Of a stretch of 64,000 bases of DNA, positions 62,098 to 64,000 are shown piece by piece. The stretch is from Malus domestica (taxonomy: Eukaryota > Streptophyta > Magnoliopsida > Rosales > Rosaceae). The stretch spans positions 8,763,001-8,827,000 of the forward strand of contig NC_091673.1 of NCBI RefSeq assembly GCF_042453785.1, in the 5' to 3' direction. The notes beneath the pieces were generated by a model, which saw only the letters and a program-made list of their open reading frames with translations, was not told where the DNA came from and did not search any database. A program made the translations under genes and the position numbers. Each line of letters starts with the position of its first letter. Positions within the stretch are counted from its first letter, which is position 1.

Positions 62098-62226
62098 TAG
62101 TCTTAACTTAACTCCAGAATGAATGCACATGGAACTAACTAAATTATAAAACATGAATCTCCCACTAATTCAATGCATCAAAATCAAAAAACTAAGCCCA
62201 TGCTTTTATTATTATTATTATTATTA
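62098..62226 (-). other. Copia 3' region right of the Harbinger insertion
   Basis: It follows the RNase H remnant stop on the minus strand and begins with a run of (ATT)n on the plus strand (about 62205-62231). A purine tract AGTGGGAGA at about 62167-62159 resembles a polypurine tract but the LTR-like boundary at 54154 is better. Confidence 0.45.
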
Positions 62227-62544
62227 TTATTTTACATGCACATTGAACGCTATATTAGGAAGAGCTTTATTGAGTGGATCCGCCAACATCGACTTAGTAT
62301 CAATGTAATCTATTAAGTCCTCATGAGCCTCAAAATTATTTCCAAAGATTAACAAATAATCAATCAAGGCATCCAAATGATTGCAAGTAAAAATATACAC
62401 ATGCACCAAGTACTCATTCTGCAATGTAAACATATTATTGTCATTTGAGTCATGCCATAATTCTAATTTCATCAACCAAAACACATATTCATGGAAGATA
62501 GAATAACACTTTAATAGATTTATGCAAGTCCACTTAATGCTCAA
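62227..62544 (-). pseudogene. C-terminal remnant of copia polyprotein (RNase H end)
   Basis: The minus-strand frame ends DYIDTKSMLADPLNKALPNI, close to the copia RNase H ending (T-S-ADPLTK-LP pattern), followed by a short tail and a stop at 62227. The upstream part of the frame does not look like reverse transcriptase, so only the last ~30-40 codons are convincing. It marks the sense strand of the copia element that continues to 53755. Confidence 0.65.
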
Positions 62545-62634
62545 AACTTTAGAACAACTCCCACTAAACTTTTACAGTTTGTACACTTATTACAAATAAG
62601 TTAATGAGTGTGAAGCCCAATTTTCTTTCACTAA

Positions 62635-64000
62635 TTCTCCCACTTGGGCAAACACTCATTCGTATATTCTTTCAAGGGGGTACCTAAACAAAATTGCTTC
62701 ATATTTTAGACATAATTAAATAGACATCACAACCAACATAAAGTTATCAAACAAAATTTCAGCAATGAGTTACACTTACTTTAGAATTTATCGTAATTAA
62801 TTTATAAGCTTAATTGCTACCAAAAATTTACAGATAAAAATAGACATACTAATCTTCATAAAATATAGAGCCGTTTTAGGTCAAAATAATTGACTAAAGT
62901 AACGTCTCAAAAGACAAAAACAATCTGCCAGCAAAACTGTCTGTACAAGCATGGGTTGCTAGTAAATTCACCATAATTACAATACAAGGCAAAATTTTAC
63001 GAAAATTTGCAGACACATAGTAGACATATATATGTTGACCATATAAAAAATTCAGGTCATTTGGTGACCATTAGACATGTCATTCACCTGATTTAAATTA
63101 AGACATGCAATCTGCCAGAAACAGTTATGTGCATCTATCATGAATTTATACATCCATAACAAATTCAATTTCATATCATTTCAATTTCGATGTCCGAAGG
63201 AAACTCCAATACTCAAAGTTCATCCTCTAAACGACATCATAGTTTAAATTGAAAAGATTTACAAGCATAAGACTTAAATAATGCGTACCTTAGCAATCCT
63301 TGATTAACCTTCATAGGTCCAATACTTTGCATCATCAAGTCTCATGAAGAGACACAAAATACGTCATGATGCAACCGATTTCCATGCCTTAAAACCACAA
63401 CCTATTATGGGGCTCATAGTGGGATTTTGTAACTGATGTTATGGAACTTTATCCCCAATAAACTTCATGAAACTAGATTAATTTACACCTACGGGCAAGC
63501 AAATTAATTAATTTCTAGTACTGGATTATATGTCACAAGAGTTACCTTCATAAAAAACTTCAACACCTATGGGCAAGATGAAGTTTTCACAAACTCTTGT
63601 GAAATAAAACCCATATTATGCCATCTTAATTAAAACAAAGGAAACAATCCACACCTACGGGTAAGAAGATTATCCATTTTATTCTAATTAAGATGCAATG
63701 TTGATTGAAGTAACTTAAAACCATAGTCCCAACATCAACTAAGCCGTTACGGCTTGCTTAGTTGACAAGACATTGATCATCTCCAGCCTGAAACAATACA
63801 AACGTCACATGGATTAATTAGTTGTAAGTGACAAAATTATGATAACCTGATTCAAGTTTCGAGTCTTGCCAACAAATGACCTTAATTTAATAATCTCCTT
63901 CATGACTCCCTTTAATATCCAATTAATCTCAAGAAACCTAACAACATACTTGAAAGAGATTAATCACATATATAACAAGTTGTATAAAAGCTGCAATATC
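62635..64000 (-). mobile_element. 3' region of a second, related copia-type element (cut by window edge)
   Basis: A polypurine tract CAAGTGGGAGA (minus; plus about 62635-62645) follows, on the sense strand, non-coding sequence homologous to 54440-54800 but strongly diverged: AAACTTCATGAAAC, TACTGGATTATAT, TATGCCATCTTAATT and AAGAAGATTATCCATT correspond in order. No coding region is seen to the window edge. It may be nested in the first element or lie beside it. Confidence 0.55.
63478..63765 (-). other. Four-hairpin cluster, set 2
   Basis: A TTAATTT/AAATTAA (63478-63484, 63501-63507) inside an outer ACTAGA/TCTAGT pair; B AAACTTCA/TGAAGTTT (63555-63562, 63579-63586) inside an outer 11-bp TCACAAGAGTT/AACTCTTGTGA pair; C AATC/GATT (63646-63649, 63668-63671); D TCAACTAAGC/GCTTAGTTGA (63735-63744, 63756-63765). 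Loops of A, B, C are again 16, 16 and 18 nt, with ACACCTAYGGGCAAG in A and B, and ACACCTACGGGTAAG in C. Confidence 0.75.

Overview
The window is nuclear DNA of a flowering plant. It is AT-rich, has spliced genes with GT-AG introns, and is dense in transposons and MITEs. Gene content and several MITE, SINE and LTR families resemble Rosaceae (apple/pear type). That placement is inference from recollection, since no search was run.

Six protein-coding genes look intact. In order: a plastidic glucose-6-phosphate dehydrogenase (+, 7993-11157, 8 exons); a class I TCP transcription factor (+, 16107-16859, one exon); an ACT-domain-repeat protein close to ACR4 (+, 30006-32458, 7 exons); a chloroplast/thylakoid-lumen cyclophilin close to CYP20-2 (-, 39155-36804, 7 exons); a large GYF-domain translational regulator of the EXA1 type with a canonical eIF4E-binding motif (-, 47102-40173, 11 exons); and an IQ/BAG co-chaperone (-, 51623-50610) with a perfect four-unit heat-shock element upstream. 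Exon boundaries were placed by hand, and the phases add up to complete reading frames. The genes share no pathway. This is ordinary plant gene order.

Broken genes: the post-LRR end of a TIR-NBS-LRR resistance gene (11728-12705), the 3' half of a TRZ/ATZ-type amidohydrolase (52372-53705), and retroelement gag and RNase H pieces.

The rest is mobile DNA. 1-7100 holds an LTR-like block and a gag-only copia-like relic split by a second insertion. 18-27 kb carries MITEs, a ~3.2-kb LTR element with little coding capacity, a SINE and a MULE-like element with a 9-bp target duplication. 35.5-36.6 kb is an almost perfect 1.05-kb palindrome. 53.7-64 kb is a nested complex: copia-type 3' ends, one of which is split by a complete 6.7-kb PIF/Harbinger transposon with matching TAA duplications. 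That transposon has a two-gene layout with an intact-looking DDE transposase. Its leader side contains a ~2.7-kb higher-order CA/TGCATACA array.

The least explained signal is a cluster of four hairpins present twice (54492-54757 and 63478-63765) in diverged copia 3' regions. Loop length and sequence are kept in three of the four, while the stems differ by compensating changes.
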